NCBI GenBank assembly: GCA_002811675.1
Contig: PDIM01000075.1
Span: 67,358 to 87,887, forward strand
From: Ichthyosporea sp. XGB-2017a
Taxonomy: Eukaryota; Opisthokonta; Ichthyosporea
DNA length: 20,530 bases
Direction: 5' to 3'
Both the position numbers and the translations under genes were made by a program. Under the pieces are notes generated by a model. The model had not been told where the DNA came from, searched no databases, and worked only from the letters and a program-made list of their open reading frames with translations. This document shows positions 6,343-13,540 of this stretch, one piece after another. Within the stretch, counting starts at the first letter, position 1. Every line of letters begins with the position of its first letter.

Positions 6343-8379
6343 TTACATCGAAGCTAAAATAAAAGCGCAGCTAAGAAAAATAAGTTGGAAGAGGCCTCCA
6401 TGGCTGATAGATGAAGCTACTCCAGGGACATTCGCATCATCATCACCGGCAGGATCGTTACCATCATCCACTACGTCAACATCGCCCCCCTCTGGGGTGG
6501 TTGGCTTCACAGGGGCAGTGGTTTCATCAGGACCGGCTGGTGCTTGTTCGGTAGAAGTTGGATTTGCAGAGGCAGTTGGTTCTTCGGGGGTGGCTGACTC
6601 TTCAGGGGCAGCAGTTGTTTCCTCAGCTGGAGCAGTTGTTTTTTCAGGTTTTGATGGTTCCTGTGTTTCGCTTGGTTGTGGTTCTGGTTCAGGCTGGTCG
6701 GGGGGAGATACTGCACCGCCCCAGCAGGGATGGGTGGCCAGGTCGAGGGCGATGGGCTCATCATTTGCATTGGTAGGGATTTCAATTTCCACATTATTGC
6801 ATGTGATGCCAAGATCTGCCCTGATGTAACTCCAGAAAGACAGCCTTGCAGGGGAATTGTCAGCGGGTTTCTTAACGAGCAAGTCGAAGGAGTCAACACC
6901 ACTAAACTTGGCTACATCATTCAAATCTTCAGATTGGAAGAACTCGTAATCGAATCTACGACAGGCCTTCTCCTGCAAGTGCTGTGAATTCCAGGAAAAT
7001 AAATCACCTATTTGCACGCGAATATTTCCCAACCCCTTTGAGTTCACCCGCACCATCACATAGTCTTCAGTCGATGGTTCAGCTACAAACGACGCTTCAC
7101 CGCTACAATCCGCATGGAGTTTCACCGGGCAAACACCATCCAGAGCGAGAAAATCACTCGTGAATTGCATATACCGCATGGCGTCCTCATGATCAAAAGT
7201 CCAGGTGGGCTGTCCCACAAGCAAACTGGTGTGGATCCCCGAGGCATGCGCGGCCTTTAATGTCTCACGAAGGGCCTCCCATTTACCACACAAGGGAAGG
7301 ATATACTCGGCATACAAATACAAATCAGTAACCCCCATCTTGACAGAGAAATCCAACATTGCCTGTCGTCTGTCCACCTCCAGAATCGTTTCGGATTCCC
7401 ACACGAACATCTGCTTGGCACGTTCCACACGACCACTCGCCTTGCCTGGGTTCAGTTGAATATCAGATCCGTCCTGAGCAGCAGACTTATCAAACAACGC
7501 CCCGTATGCCTCATAATAGTGTACACTGAATCCGGCATAAGTATTTGGGTATTTGGTTGAAAACTGCTCATCCACAAACTCAAACGTCTCTTCCAACAAA
7601 TCCCCGCTGCTCAATTCCGGTCTTTCGGGATCACTTGCTCCACAAAATGTAATTGATGCAGGGACTTTTGGTGGACAAATACTCTCTACAGCCACAGTAA
7701 CATCCTTGGAAGGGGTCTCAGCCTCTGAATGATCCAAAAATGCCTCTGAAAAGAACGCCACGCGGTCTGCAGAGTTTCGATACGCCATCACATTCAATCC
7801 GTCAACAATATCTAAAATAATCTTATAATAAGGCACATCCCGCCAGTTATATGTATCAGGATCCGATGCAATTTCCACCTGATTCCCATCATCCAAAGCT
7901 ACAACTTCAGGCACGTGATACTGGGGGAACTTGCTCTCCTCAACCGGGTCCCGGTACATCAAAAACGCGTACCAGTACGGCATATCAGCAGCCACTTTCC
8001 ACCCAAACTCCTTCATAAGCGGGTCCCGCATTGTCATATGGGTCTTTACCATCTCAAACAGTTCCATAACACCCCGCAGACGGGCCTGAGTGGCCTCCCC
8101 ATCGGATCGATTGTACCCCTTGAGGGCGTGCAGCTCCACATCCAAATGGAGGCCATAGAAGAGCGGGTTAGTGACCAGGGACAGGTCGTCTGTGTCCAAG
8201 GAGGCATAGTCAAAGTCCTCGGGGAGGTACGAAGTGATGGCTTTGTTGTATTGGACTTCTCCATCCGGGAGGGGAGAGGGCGTATCATCGTCTGCTTTGA
8301 CGAGGATAGATGACGAGGAGATAGATAAGAAGAGGAGAAGGAGTAGAGGCAGTGTTGAAGTTACAGGAAACTTTTTCAT
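6343..8379 (-). CDS. Secreted, probably GPI-anchored TIM-barrel glycosidase-like protein with permuted order
   Basis: Intronless, 678 residues. Residues 1-29 form a clear signal peptide with a Leu-rich core. Residues 72-84 (PLFYGLHLDVELH) look like the 'GIHLDVEPH' strand of GH18-like or related TIM-barrel proteins, with candidate acidic residues D80 and E82. VMAYR (197-201), VTVAVE (227-232) and YAGFSVHYYEAYG (281-293) fit later barrel strands. Residues 324-395 (FVWESETILEVDRRQAMLDF, then VTDLYLYAEY and AHASGIHTSLLVGQPTW) look like the N-terminal strands, yet lie after them. Residues about 435-555 form a Cys-containing, probably beta-rich domain. Residues 559-650 are a Pro/Thr/Glu-rich stalk, and the last 18 residues are hydrophobic, as in GPI signals. 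Expected role: surface carbohydrate binding or hydrolysis. The fold assignment is from motif memory; enzymatic activity is unproven. Confidence 0.75.
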   Translation of the reverse strand: MKKFPVTSTLPLLLLLFLSISSSSILVKADDDTPSPLPDGEVQYNKAITSYLPEDFDYASLDTDDLSLVTNPLFYGLHLDVELHALKGYNRSDGEATQARLRGVMELFEMVKTHMTMRDPLMKEFGWKVAADMPYWYAFLMYRDPVEESKFPQYHVPEVVALDDGNQVEIASDPDTYNWRDVPYYKIILDIVDGLNVMAYRNSADRVAFFSEAFLDHSEAETPSKDVTVAVESICPPKVPASITFCGASDPERPELSSGDLLEETFEFVDEQFSTKYPNTYAGFSVHYYEAYGALFDKSAAQDGSDIQLNPGKASGRVERAKQMFVWESETILEVDRRQAMLDFSVKMGVTDLYLYAEYILPLCGKWEALRETLKAAHASGIHTSLLVGQPTWTFDHEDAMRYMQFTSDFLALDGVCPVKLHADCSGEASFVAEPSTEDYVMVRVNSKGLGNIRVQIGDLFSWNSQHLQEKACRRFDYEFFQSEDLNDVAKFSGVDSFDLLVKKPADNSPARLSFWSYIRADLGITCNNVEIEIPTNANDEPIALDLATHPCWGGAVSPPDQPEPEPQPSETQEPSKPEKTTAPAEETTAAPEESATPEEPTASANPTSTEQAPAGPDETTAPVKPTTPEGGDVDVVDDGNDPAGDDDANVPGVASSISHGGLFQLIFLSCAFILASM

Positions 8380-8383
8380 GATG

Positions 8384-8409
8384 AAAAAAAAAAAAAAAAA
8401 AAAAAAAAA
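8384..8409 (-). repeat. 26-base A/T homopolymer just before the start codon
   Basis: On the minus strand a T26 tract ends four bases before the ATG of the 6343-8379 gene, so it lies in the 5' UTR or at the transcription start. Its length may vary between strains. Confidence 0.85.
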
Positions 8410-8473
8410 GAAAAAAAGGAAAACAAAAAATTAAAAATTCTTGCACTTTTTTTTTTTGGAATTGTTTGAAATA

Positions 8474-8486
8474 ATTGCCTGGCAAC
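8474..8486. promoter_or_regulatory. X-box-like palindrome (possible RFX site)
   Basis: ATTGCC-T-GGCAAC is a near-perfect inverted repeat matching the RFX-type X-box consensus, with a second GGCAACG half-site at 8502-8508. It lies about 95 bases upstream of the 6343-8379 gene and 660 bases upstream of the next plus-strand gene core. The motif match is seen; binding and function are inferred. Confidence 0.3.
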
Positions 8487-8647
8487 GCCTAACCCTTCCT
8501 TGGCAACGAAATAAAAAAAAAATAAACGGAAAAAAAAGGCGGGCAAAAGTCTTGAATTCCTTAAATCCGGATTCCCTTTCTTTTCGGGTTAAAATCTAAA
8601 TTATTCTTTTGAAATTTTTAAATCTTCTGAAAATGTGAAACAACGTT

Positions 8648-9148
8648 ATGTTGATTGAACAGAAATTGGTGGAGGAGCATGACAGAAACACCGCTGCAGA
8701 GTGATTACAGGAAAGATAGACGGGGGCGCCTGAGACTAGCACCAAGTACAAATCACAGAGTGGCTCGATTATTTTGTCCACGGGGCCCGCCGAGTTATGT
8801 CAGGTGTTGATTAGAAAAAAAGAAGGCAAGCTGAACTTGAAAAGGGGTGTTCAATTGATACCTCCTGCACACTGCATAGTCTTCTTGGCTGTGATGAATG
8901 TTTTTGTGAGAAGACTTCCAAAACCCCCGTGGGATTCCATTCAGCCCCCAGAGGAAGAAAACTAAATTGCAGGAGAGTTTTGGAGATTCTCAGCGGGAAA
9001 TCATCCGGTTCAAAAGTCTAATTGAACAGGTTCAGTATAGGTCAGTAGACGCCACGTGGCTGCAAATCAAAAGGATTCCCCCAGTCATCAAGATACCTCT
9101 CCGCTTCTCCCGAATTGATTCTTGCCCAAAGGACCGTGTATTAAACCC
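8648..9148 (+). other. Probable upstream exons of the small spliced gene
   Basis: Several plus-strand pieces look coding but sit in different frames. They include ATG 8648 with MLIEQKLVEEHDRNTAAE before a TGA; a piece after TTGATTAG at 8813 beginning RRQAELEKGCSIDTSC; a piece ending RRLPKPPWDSIQPPEEEN at 8965; and one after AATTGCAG (8971) beginning ESFGDSQREIIRFKSLIEQV. Candidate junctions include GTGAGA at 8906, AATTGCAG at 8971 and GTCAGT at 9041. More than one exon chain is possible and I cannot choose from sequence alone. No domain was recognised. Confidence 0.3.
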
Positions 9149-9393
9149 ATGCCCGAAAGCTCTTTACGTGACCCGGATGTTGATCTACCAGACAGGAAGC
9201 TGCCCCGTGCTCTCCAAAAGGATGATTCCAGCTGTGGATTGCTTTCAATACTGTTCGTAGTTTATGATTGAACGATCTTGGTTCATTCCAGGAAGGGGAT
9301 TCGAAGAAGGAAGAAAATATTCAGCAGTTGTTACGTGAAAAGAAACTACCAAAGTGGGACGCACCCCTTTTCATGGTCAATCAACTTGGATAA
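9149..9393 (+). CDS. Small spliced gene or 3' exons of a larger one, function unknown
   Basis: From ATG 9149 one frame gives MPESSLRDPDVDLPDRKLPR and reaches ...GLLSILF at 9256. Removing a 35-nt intron (9257-9291) continues it in phase as EGDSKKEENIQQLLREKKLP to WDAPLFMVNQLG and a TAA at 9391-9393, 69 residues in all. The frame is also open upstream of the ATG to about 9118, so this ATG may be internal and the real protein longer, with exons in 8648-9148. The composition is hydrophilic, charged and partly helical. A competing frame is longer before splicing, but gives a less protein-like product rich in Cys and Arg/Lys. No family was recognised. Confidence 0.4.
9257..9291 (+). other. 35-nt spliceosomal intron
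   Basis: GTAGTT to TTCCAG. It contains an in-frame TGA and is not a multiple of three, and its removal joins two hydrophilic coding-like pieces in phase 0. Size and boundaries resemble the 34-nt intron at 1807-1840. Confidence 0.5.
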
Positions 9394-9538
9394 ACCTCAT
9401 CTCACAACTATTGGGGGTGGCTGGAAAGCGAAGCCTTTAAGAAAAAGGCCGTAAAGGCCTCCCCCCCCAGAAGCACCCAGTGCCACACTCATTGATCACA
9501 CCCCCTTTGGATTAATCAGGTAGTTAACTTGTAATAAC

Positions 9539-9544
9539 AATAAA
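9539..9544 (+). terminator. Likely polyadenylation signal of the small spliced gene
   Basis: AATAAA lies about 145 bases after the stop at 9393. The region between contains a short AGGCC/GGCCT hairpin near 9447-9461 and a C run. Confidence 0.4.
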
Positions 9545-10074
9545 CGCTCCTCAAAATCAAATCAATCTTCCTCGCAAAATCAATCCTCTGTCTTAACTAC
9601 TTAATTAATCTGCCTTGCTCTTGCTAACTTAATAAACAAAACAAAACAACAACAAAAAAAAAAGTGTTGATTTTGATTTAATTACTTTTTCAACATTGTT
9701 AAGATCCGTTTTGTTTTGTTTTTCTTTTTCTTACGTTCATAACTTAGGGTGCCCCGCGAGTACCAGTTGTAGCTGCTACATGAGTACGCGGTCTCCAAAC
9801 AGCACTTGGCACTTAAGCACCTTTTGAAGTTTGAACCACACCTGCCAAATTACGCGAATTTCGGAGAATAGAGATGACTTGAAATCTGCAGTTTGCTCTG
9901 CAGCGCAGACTCTTTTTTGTACATGTGCCCTCTTTTCTTTATTAAACAGATAGATTTAGTTATGTAGTATGTGGTTTAGACCCTTTGATTGTAGTGTCCA
10001 TTTGACAATGGTCTTTGATTGATAAGGGAAATAGTTGACTCTAAGTATATCATCTTTACATTCCCCGGTACTCA
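9545..10074. other. Spacer between convergent genes
   Basis: A/T-rich, with short CAAAACAAAACAACAAC-like low-complexity sequence near 9636-9665. I see no gene. It carries the 3' untranslated region of the zinc transporter on the minus strand, with AATAAA (minus) at 9938-9943. Confidence 0.6.
9938..9943 (-). terminator. Likely polyadenylation signal of the zinc transporter gene
   Basis: AATAAA on the minus strand, about 130 bases past the stop codon at 10075. The spacing matches that of other genes in the window. Confidence 0.5.
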
Positions 10075-11649
10075 TCATTCACTAACTACAACATCAACTT
10101 TAGAGCCCTTCATCTCACCTTGTCCCTGTGCTCTCTCTTCCTCCTCCTCATCACCTGACACAGATCTGACATCCCCACCACAACATGACCCGTTCCTGCT
10201 CCGGACCCGCATCCACTCCTCCACGTGCTCACCAAGAGACCGTTGCCGTTCTTCATTACAGCACATCTTCGCTGCGCAACTCTCCGTCTCACACGCCATC
10301 AGGCACTGCCATCCCAGCAAAGGCGCATCCTCCTCTTCATTGGACTCTGGTATGCTAATCCCACTGGTGCTGTTCTTCTTCTCCGTGCTGTGATGATTAA
10401 ATTGCTGCTTATCCTCCAGTGTATCCACTTCAATCTCTAATTGTGAATTCTTTCTATCCCCCCCACAAAGGCTTTGGTGCAGCGAATGGATTTTCTCCTC
10501 CTGGGCCACACTCCGCGCGTACTCCAACTGCAACGTGGTGGAATGAATCCCAAAATCATGAAATACCCACTTGGTGGCTGCGCAGATCTGATTGTGCTTC
10601 TGCTCGCTGCCATACGTGCACAGGAGATGCGCAGTGGCGACAATGCGACCCTCTGCGAGTTCCCACACGTGCACCTCGTGGCAGCTAATCACATCCGGAT
10701 GTGCCTCGAGGAGATGCCGCAGCAGGTGGAAATAGTCCACGGACTTTGGGATCCCTTGCAGCAGCAGCATCGCCGCCTCTTTCACCAAGGGGATGGTTGT
10801 TTTCATAATAAAAAGGCCAATCATCAAGGATAGGAGGGGATCCGCGTACTGGCGATAGGGATCTGAACCATATTTGAAAGCAAGGGCGGATATCATCACG
10901 ACTACACAGGCCAAGGCATCCGAGAGGACATGTAAGAACACCCCCCGCATGTTCATCTCGCTGTTCTTTGACTTTTCATGATGCTTCATCGCCTCCTCAT
11001 CTCCATGTTCTTCTTCCTTCTTCTTGTGTACTCCTCCTTCTCCATGGCTGTGTCCATGCCCCCCCCCGCCGTGGCTGTGTCCATGGCCCACATCTGCAAA
11101 CAACACCAACCCAACGATATTCATCGCCAGGCCAGCCCCGCCCACAATCAGAATGAGATCGGGGTCCTCGACATCCTCCGGGGAGACAAATCCAGTAATG
11201 GCCTCAATCATGGTCTTAAAAGTCAATCCCAGCAGGAACACGCCATTGCATAACGCCCCAAGCACCTCTGCCCGTGCCCATCCAAATGTATTCCCCAACT
11301 GGTGGCGTCTTTCCTTATCTCCAGAGGACACAGCCACGTGGTCCATCCCCTCCTTTGCCTTTCGGATGGCTACAAAGGCGGTAATGAGGGCGAGAAGATC
11401 ACTCAACATGTGGACGGCGTCCACCTGAAGGGCTATGGAGTTTGCATAGTAACCGGCTACCAGCTCCACCACGAAGAACAGGCCCACCATGAGGGTCATG
11501 ATAACGAGCTTGCCTTGGCGGCTCTTTGCTGCAGTCACCACACGGTGAAAAGGAGAAGAGGAGCAGCGAGATGCCTTACTTAAAGCTTCCTGATCACTCA
11601 TTCTTTTCTGTTGCTTTTCAGGATTGTTAGATTTGTCTGATTGTAACAT
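10075..11649 (-). CDS. CDF/ZnT (SLC30-type) zinc transporter
   Basis: Intronless, 524 residues from ATG 11649; a second Met at residue 17 is possible. Cation diffusion facilitators exchange cytosolic Zn2+ for protons. Six spans can be placed: about 47-66, 72-95, 125-150, 165-187, 235-258 and 268-288. The Zn site is complete: HMLSD (H80, D84) in the second span and HVLSD (H240, D244) in the fifth. The cytosolic loop between spans 4 and 5 (188-225) is His-rich (HGHSHGGGGHGHSHG). The ferredoxin-like C-terminal domain follows, with ISCHEVHVWEL and VATAHLL (about 321-343) and QLEYA (374-378). After it comes a tail of about 140 residues with an acidic dileucine signal (EEEDAPLL, 438-445), a Cys cluster (CLMACETESCAAKMCC, 449-464) and an acidic end. 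The layout is closest to plasma-membrane or endolysosomal ZnT1-like exporters. Family is certain; location is inferred. Confidence 0.95.
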   Translation of the reverse strand: MLQSDKSNNPEKQQKRMSDQEALSKASRCSSSPFHRVVTAAKSRQGKLVIMTLMVGLFFVVELVAGYYANSIALQVDAVHMLSDLLALITAFVAIRKAKEGMDHVAVSSGDKERRHQLGNTFGWARAEVLGALCNGVFLLGLTFKTMIEAITGFVSPEDVEDPDLILIVGGAGLAMNIVGLVLFADVGHGHSHGGGGHGHSHGEGGVHKKKEEEHGDEEAMKHHEKSKNSEMNMRGVFLHVLSDALACVVVMISALAFKYGSDPYRQYADPLLSLMIGLFIMKTTIPLVKEAAMLLLQGIPKSVDYFHLLRHLLEAHPDVISCHEVHVWELAEGRIVATAHLLCTYGSEQKHNQICAATKWVFHDFGIHSTTLQLEYARSVAQEEKIHSLHQSLCGGDRKNSQLEIEVDTLEDKQQFNHHSTEKKNSTSGISIPESNEEEDAPLLGWQCLMACETESCAAKMCCNEERQRSLGEHVEEWMRVRSRNGSCCGGDVRSVSGDEEEEERAQGQGEMKGSKVDVVVSE

Positions 11650-11706
11650 TTGTTTCTTTTCTTTTCTTTTTTCTTTTTTCTGCTTTTTCTATTTTCTTTT
11701 GGAGGT

Positions 11707-11762
11707 GTGAACCAATCTGTGACACACGGGAATCTGGTGAACCAATCTGTGACACACGGGAA
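11707..11762 (-). repeat. 30-bp direct tandem repeat in the zinc transporter leader
   Basis: Two copies at 11707-11736 and 11737-11762 (second partial) are identical over 26 bases. On the minus strand each contains CCCGTGTGTCACAGATTGG, with an inverted CCAAT core. They lie between the TATA box (11790-11797) and the start codon, so they are probably transcribed. They do not match the metal-response element core TGCRCNC. Confidence 0.85.
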
Positions 11763-11789
11763 AAAGCGAGGGAAAAACATAAAAACTGC

Positions 11790-11797
11790 CTTTTATA
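11790..11797 (-). promoter_or_regulatory. TATA box of the zinc transporter gene
   Basis: TATAAAAG on the minus strand, about 140 bases before the start codon. That places transcription start near 11760, just upstream of or within the tandem repeat. The same octamer precedes the 12818 gene. Confidence 0.5.
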
Positions 11798-11837
11798 GAT
11801 TCGTACTTTTCCCGCTAAGTTAATGCAAAAAAATAAA

Positions 11838-12669
11838 CTAACACCAATCAGGGAGCGACTCCTTTGTGTTATCATAGACCTCCACTCGCGGGGACCCAAA
11901 TATTTCCCCCCTTTCCTTGTGCCACACTATGTAGTACCATTCGAGGAATAGGACGTATTCCTTGAAACTAGTGTTTTGGGGGCCACGGCACACGGTGAAT
12001 GAATGACTGGAAGTAGTAACCAAACCGAACGTCCATATGATGGACTTGAGATCTGACCTGAGAGGTCTTGTCAAACCCTTCCGAGCATTGCTGGTGTTGC
12101 TACTGAATACTGATAACCAAATGGATAAGATATGGGAGTAGTAACAACACCATCCCTGACACCTCACACCATCCACATTGAAACTAGTCAGAAGCATTGG
12201 ACAAGTGCTTTTCAGCTTCTTGTCGGTCTCCTCGTGAGCCACAGTTGGTGTTGGGAAACCGAAAAAACCAATATCTATTGGCTAATTGGAACTTCCCAAA
12301 GATACACGGAAGGTGGCACCACGGAGATTTTTCCCAATATCCTTCGTCAAAGTGAAGAGAACTGGCATGCACGCCATCTGCCAAGCATACAGGCGGGGCA
12401 ATGCTAGACTTGGGCTGCTTAGAATGAATCTTATCAGGAATAGTTAACTCCCCAAAGAGCCAAAGGTTTACAAGGGGATTCCATTTGCCTATTGTGACAA
12501 TCCACCAACTCATTGGATGAACCAGCGTCTGTTTTCCCAAAGGCCAATTAAAAATTAAAGCTTCCTGTTCATAGAGGAACTTTTCCTGTTTTTTGACCAC
12601 GTGATAAGAGAATTTAGAGCCTTTGATTTTCAGGATTTTTCCTCTTGCGACTATAGGGAGGCGAGACAA
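11838..12669 (-). other. Unrecognised split reading frame, spliced gene or pseudogene
   Basis: Two overlapping minus-strand frames look coding. The first (12669 to 12184) lacks an ATG start and reads RGKILKIKGSKFSYHVVKKQ, then MSWWIVTIGKWNPLVNLWLF, then HFDEGYWEKSPW. The second (12242 to 11838) ends FLEWYYIVWHKERGEIFG, then PRVEVYDNTKESLPDWC and a stop. Both are rich in Trp, Tyr and Phe. They differ by one frame, so an intron or frameshift must lie near 12140-12330. A possible first intron runs from GTACCA (about 12690) to CTATAG (about 12646), 45 nt. A possible later one runs from GTGAGG to TTATCAG at about 12112-12169. I recognise no family. It is head-to-head with the 12818 gene. Confidence 0.35.
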
Positions 12670-12776
12670 AACAATGTAATTTTATGGTTTGGTACCTCCG
12701 GTTGGTTTATGTTTGGATTTCAGTTTAATTCAAATGTAGTATAGATTTTCTTGTAGTTGATTTGGGTGTGCAGGTG

Positions 12777-12784
12777 TATAAAAG
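12777..12784 (+). promoter_or_regulatory. TATA box of the SnoaL-like gene
   Basis: TATAAAAG starts only 41 bases before the ATG at 12818. With a usual 25-30 base offset, the 5' untranslated region would be about ten bases. Confidence 0.5.
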
Positions 12785-12817
12785 AGAGAGTCTTAAGATT
12801 TTGTACATAATACGAAA

Positions 12818-13390
12818 ATGGTTGGCCAAGAATCTGGGCTGATTGAAAAAAGCCTTGGAGCGGGTGATATTATGGAAATCCACAATGTGCTGCACTCATT
12901 TTTTCATTTGGTCGATACCTACGGGCAGCTGTGCCTGGCCATGGAGCAATACGAGAGTCCCATTTCGGGATCCATCCAGGAAAAGATCCAAAGCAAAATG
13001 CACAAGGTCCTGGAAGAGTTTGCGGTGTTGTTTACCACCACAGGACCCGCTGCAGTGTTTGATTTCCCCCAGCGGGGCCTGCGGAAGGAAGGGTACGGGG
13101 CTGAGATGGGAAAACTGTGCGAGGTGATGGGAACCAAGTTCAAAGGATTCTCGCACGTGGAGCACAATGTGGTGCTGCGGCCTTTCTCAGCCTCGCTGGT
13201 GGAGAATCAAAGCTATTGGAGTGCGTATAGTCAAGAGGGGGCCATGACAGCCATTGGCAGGCACTGGGACGTACTGGTGCGGGAGGAAGGGGCGTGGAGA
13301 ATGAAGGAGAGGAGGGTATGGCTTACCTGGACCAAGGAGCAGGGGACTATGGAGGTACCCCTTCAATTCCTTCTGCAGGAGCCTCTGTGA
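12818..13390 (+). CDS. SnoaL/NTF2-like fold protein
   Basis: Intronless, 190 residues. The order fits the SnoaL-like branch of the NTF2 superfamily: N-terminal helices (19-45, IMEIHNVLHSFFHLVDTYGQ), a strand with a Phe/Asp motif (71-84), a helix (93-107), then strands HNVVL (116-120) and GRHWDVLVREEGAWRMKERR (147-166). The ending 'G.Y.D.LVR..G.W.I..R' is the usual family signature. Compared with typical 130-150 residue members it has about 30 extra residues between the first helices and an extended tail (TMEVPLQFLLQEPL). Members include hydroxylases, cyclases and non-enzymatic subunits, so a reaction cannot be named. There is no signal peptide, so it is probably cytosolic. It is convergent with the 13541-17026 gene, with 150 bases between stops. 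Confidence 0.7.
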   Translation: MVGQESGLIEKSLGAGDIMEIHNVLHSFFHLVDTYGQLCLAMEQYESPISGSIQEKIQSKMHKVLEEFAVLFTTTGPAAVFDFPQRGLRKEGYGAEMGKLCEVMGTKFKGFSHVEHNVVLRPFSASLVENQSYWSAYSQEGAMTAIGRHWDVLVREEGAWRMKERRVWLTWTKEQGTMEVPLQFLLQEPL

Positions 13391-13416
13391 TGGTGTTGTG
13401 ATACCACATTGGTGTG

Positions 13417-13422
13417 TTTATT
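13417..13422 (-). terminator. Likely polyadenylation signal of the 13541-17026 gene
   Basis: AATAAA on the minus strand, about 120 bases past the stop at 13541. It lies upstream (in plus coordinates) of the convergent gene's own signal at 13462, so the two 3' ends probably overlap. Confidence 0.5.
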
Positions 13423-13461
13423 TCTGGACTTTGTGAGAGGGTGTGGAGTTCAGGGGTGACA

Positions 13462-13467
13462 AATAAA
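13462..13467 (+). terminator. Likely polyadenylation signal of the SnoaL-like gene
   Basis: AATAAA, 72 bases after the stop at 13390 and before the stop of the convergent gene. Confidence 0.5.
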
Positions 13468-13540
13468 ACAGTTGTTCCGTTTGATGATATTTCCTGCAGA
13501 GGGCGGGCTTTGCTCTCCATGTTTTTAAAGCTTAATGCTC

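Noticed and set aside
6335-6829. 164-codon Ser/Gly/Val-rich plus-strand frame
   Set aside because: It is antisense to the Pro/Thr/Glu-rich stalk of the GPI-anchored protein; the low-complexity codons open the opposite frame.
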